Made by a program: the position numbers and the translations under genes. From contig JAEXGM010000205.1 of assembly GCA_023450835.1 (NCBI GenBank), positions 1-6,862 on the forward strand: a DNA stretch of 6,862 bases, in the 5' to 3' direction. Of this stretch, positions 5,425 through 6,862 are shown one piece after another; position 1 is the stretch's first letter; every line of letters begins with the position of its first letter. The stretch comes from Bacillota bacterium (GTDB lineage: Bacteria > Bacillota > Clostridia > Lachnospirales > Lachnospiraceae). The notes under the pieces were generated by a model, which was given only the letters and a program-made list of their open reading frames with translations, was not told where the DNA came from and did no database searches.

Positions 5425-6489
5425 TTATTTTGTCATATCTTTAATTAACTTTATGATAGTGTCAATGGAGTCATTAAGTTTGCTCTGGCCCATCGCTTTT
5501 ATATATTCACTTCGTTTGGCATATACTTCCTCAACGCCCTGTAACAGAGTATTTGTTGTAAGTTCTTCTTCCTTGATTACATAGCTAAAGCCCTGTTTCT
5601 TAAAGGAATTGGCATTTAGTATCTGATCCCCTCTGCTGGATGCAGCGGAAAGAGGAATCAGCAGGTTGGGTTTTCTAAGAGCAAGCAATTCACAGATGGC
5701 ATTGGCTCCGGCCCTTGAGACAACTACATCGGCGGCAGCCAGTAAATCACTTAATTCTTTTTTGATATATTCATATTGAATATATCCTTTTGTACCATTT
5801 AAGCTTACATCCGTCTTATCTTTACCGCACAGGTGGACGACCTGATATTTCTTTAATAATTCGGGTAATGCTTGACGAATGGCTTCATTCACCGCAGCAG
5901 ACCCGGTACTGCCTCCAACTACCAGGAGAACCGGTCTATCACTTGTAAAGCCGCAGAAATCAAGTCCTAAGAGTTTATTTCCTGCAAAGAGCTCCTGGCG
6001 GATAGGGGTTCCGGTAAGAACCGCTTTTCCCTCGGGGAGATATTTTACCGTCTCAGGGAAGTTAGCGCAGACTTTAGTCGCGGAAGAAATGCTGAGCTTA
6101 TTGGCTAATCCCGGGGTAATATCTGATTCATGGATAATAACCGGAATCTTTCTGTTCTTGGCAGCAAATACGACAGGAACGGAAACAAAGCCTCCTTTTG
6201 AAAACACCACATCAGGCTTTAACTGCTTTATTAACTTGGAGGCTTCAAAATAGCCCTTTAATACCTTAAAGGGGTCGCTGAAATTCTTGGGATCAAAATA
6301 GCGCCTGAGTTTTCCGGAAGAAATTCCATAATAGGGAATCTTAAGTTCTTCAATCAGAGAGCGTTCAATTCCCTGATGGGAACCGATATAATGTATGTCA
6401 TATCCTGCCTCTTTTAGTGCCGGCATAAGAGCGATATTAGGTGTGACATGCCCTGCCGTACCGCCTCCGGTTAAGACAATGCGCTTCAT
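5425..6489 (-). CDS. murG: MurG, lipid II-forming GlcNAc transferase
   Basis: This GT28-family glycosyltransferase transfers GlcNAc from UDP-GlcNAc to undecaprenyl-pyrophosphoryl-MurNAc-pentapeptide (lipid I) on the inner membrane face, giving lipid II for peptidoglycan. At 354 residues it is the usual length. Motifs in order: GGGTAGH (8-14), SKGGFVSVP (97-105), HESD (120-123), TGTPIR (159-164), GGSTGS (192-197, the second glycine loop), SRAGANAICE (258-267, with the acidic residue that contacts UDP-GlcNAc) and SRGDQILNA (285-293). The loops differ from the textbook GGGTGGH and GGSQGA in a way I recall for clostridial MurG. The start is the ATG at 6489, with GGAGG about eight bases upstream; the in-frame ATG at 6504 overlaps that site. 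It is not in a division/cell-wall cluster: its only partner is the TSCPD gene, ending two bases before this ATG. Whether the genome carries another murG cannot be seen here. Confidence 0.93.
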   Translation of the reverse strand: MKRIVLTGGGTAGHVTPNIALMPALKEAGYDIHYIGSHQGIERSLIEELKIPYYGISSGKLRRYFDPKNFSDPFKVLKGYFEASKLIKQLKPDVVFSKGGFVSVPVVFAAKNRKIPVIIHESDITPGLANKLSISSATKVCANFPETVKYLPEGKAVLTGTPIRQELFAGNKLLGLDFCGFTSDRPVLLVVGGSTGSAAVNEAIRQALPELLKKYQVVHLCGKDKTDVSLNGTKGYIQYEYIKKELSDLLAAADVVVSRAGANAICELLALRKPNLLIPLSAASSRGDQILNANSFKKQGFSYVIKEEELTTNTLLQGVEEVYAKRSEYIKAMGQSKLNDSIDTIIKLIKDMTK

Positions 6490-6491
6490 TT

Positions 6492-6731
6492 TTATTTCCT
6501 CCATTCTTTTAAAGCTTTAGACAACTGATCCGGACATGAAGTGGCCTTGCGTCCGCATTTTGTTCCCTCAAGCTTTTCTATGACATCTTCTACTTTCATT
6601 CCTGCAACCAGTTTGGATATACCGGATGCATTACCAGCGCAGCCTCCGTTAAAGACTACCTGTTTTACGATACCGTCTTCTATTTCGAAATCTATATTGC
6701 TGCAGCATACGCCGCTGGTTTTATATATCAT
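6492..6731 (-). CDS. TSCPD-domain protein (TIGR03905-like)
   Basis: A 79-residue cytoplasmic protein of unknown function. It matches the TSCPD family by the motif TSCPD itself (64-68) and by the NGGCAGNASGISKLVAG segment (28-44). The same domain occurs at the C terminus of some B12-dependent ribonucleotide reductases, but nothing here shows a link to nucleotide reduction. Cysteines at 9, 10, 31, 59 and 66 could bind a metal, which is an inference. AAAGGA lies about 11 bases before the only reasonable ATG. The last codons, Trp-Arg-Lys, spell TGG AGG AAA and form the ribosome binding site for murG, so the two genes are closely coupled. It is first in the operon. Confidence 0.85.
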   Translation of the reverse strand: MIYKTSGVCCSNIDFEIEDGIVKQVVFNGGCAGNASGISKLVAGMKVEDVIEKLEGTKCGRKATSCPDQLSKALKEWRK

Positions 6732-6765
6732 ATGTATACCGTTCCTTTCTTAAAGCATAACTTGG

Positions 6766-6780
6766 TGTGATTTAACCACA
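6766..6780. promoter_or_regulatory. Imperfect dyad in the TSCPD leader
   Basis: TGTGATTTAACCACA is a 15-base inverted repeat matching at six of seven pairs. It lies in the predicted leader of the TSCPD-murG transcript, 35 bases before the ATG. The half sites TGTG and CACA are reminiscent of several regulator families, but the spacing fits none that I can name. Confidence 0.25.
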
Positions 6781-6807
6781 AAATTATTGGGTTTCATTAG
6801 AATAGGC

Positions 6808-6825
6808 ATGTAAAGTAGTTTACAT
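6808..6825. promoter_or_regulatory. Dyad at the start point of the TSCPD-murG operon
   Basis: ATGTAAA (6808-6814) and TTTACAT (6819-6825) are perfect inverted copies around GTAG. The dyad begins about nine bases downstream of the -10 box on the minus strand, covering roughly +2 to +19. That is a classic repressor-site position. The regulator is unknown. It could also be a short RNA hairpin at the 5' end of the message. Confidence 0.45.
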
Positions 6826-6833
6826 ACTTTTTT

Positions 6834-6861
6834 ATTATAGCATCTTTTTGGGGCAGTGCAA
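6834..6861 (-). promoter_or_regulatory. Promoter of the TSCPD-murG operon
   Basis: On the minus strand TTGCAC (6861-6856), a 16-base spacer and a perfect TATAAT (6839-6834) make a plausible sigma-A promoter. The predicted start is near 6827, giving a leader of about 95 bases before the TSCPD ATG. The -35 box matches only its TTG, and it touches the window edge. Confidence 0.6.
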
Positions 6862-6862
6862 G

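Noticed and set aside
5879..6253. A 124-codon plus-strand frame inside murG
   Set aside because: It is antisense to well-supported MurG motifs and carries no domain of its own.
1..6862. Mobile elements, tRNA or rRNA genes, toxin or defence modules
   Set aside because: No transposase, integrase, tRNA cloverleaf, rRNA-like stretch or toxin-antitoxin pair was seen on either strand.

Overview
The window looks like ordinary chromosome of a low-to-moderate-GC anaerobic Firmicute, most likely class Clostridia and plausibly Lachnospiraceae. The reasons are AGGAGG-type ribosome binding sites, TTG(N16-17)TATAAT-type promoters, a MurG with the clostridial GGGTAGHVTPN glycine loop, a short TSCPD protein of the TIGR03905 type, and a flavodoxin-like/SCP2 two-domain protein of a kind common in that group. 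Family names are recalled from sequence motifs. No search was run, so the genus is left open.

Layout. (1) Bases 1-3742, plus strand: a well-formed promoter (18-46) leads into glpK (glycerol kinase), a rhomboid intramembrane protease and a flavodoxin-like/SCP2 protein. The last two overlap by ATGA and must be co-expressed. glpK is 96 bases upstream of the rhomboid, with a small hairpin between them. (2) Bases 3740-3811 hold four alternating copies of a TAATCCTTT/AAAGGATTA box that can fold in several ways, forming the convergent boundary with the next gene. (3) Bases 3812-4552, minus strand: a soluble orphan histidine kinase with no partner regulator here. (4) Bases 4553-4715 are a divergent promoter region with a perfect 14-bp palindrome, followed by a HIT-family (HinT-like) nucleotide-binding protein at 4716-5141, plus strand. 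(5) Bases 5142-5424 hold no gene but contain two compact foldable elements and a 67-base near-perfect palindrome that should end transcription from one or both sides. (6) Bases 5425-6731, minus strand: a two-gene operon, TSCPD protein then murG. The murG ribosome binding site lies inside the last codons of the TSCPD gene. A promoter at 6834-6861 drives it, with a dyad covering the probable start point.

Functional reading. glpK supplies glycerol-3-phosphate for glycolysis and phospholipid synthesis. The rhomboid cuts membrane proteins. The SCP2 protein may bind a lipid-like ligand and a flavin. MurG makes lipid II. Several genes therefore touch the membrane or envelope, but only the rhomboid-SCP2 and TSCPD-murG pairs have sequence evidence of linkage. 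I see no phage, transposon, CRISPR, tRNA or rRNA, and no defence or toxin module. The most unusual material is non-coding (the four-box region, the 67-base palindrome and the 5183-5251 element) together with the translationally coupled rhomboid-SCP2 pair.
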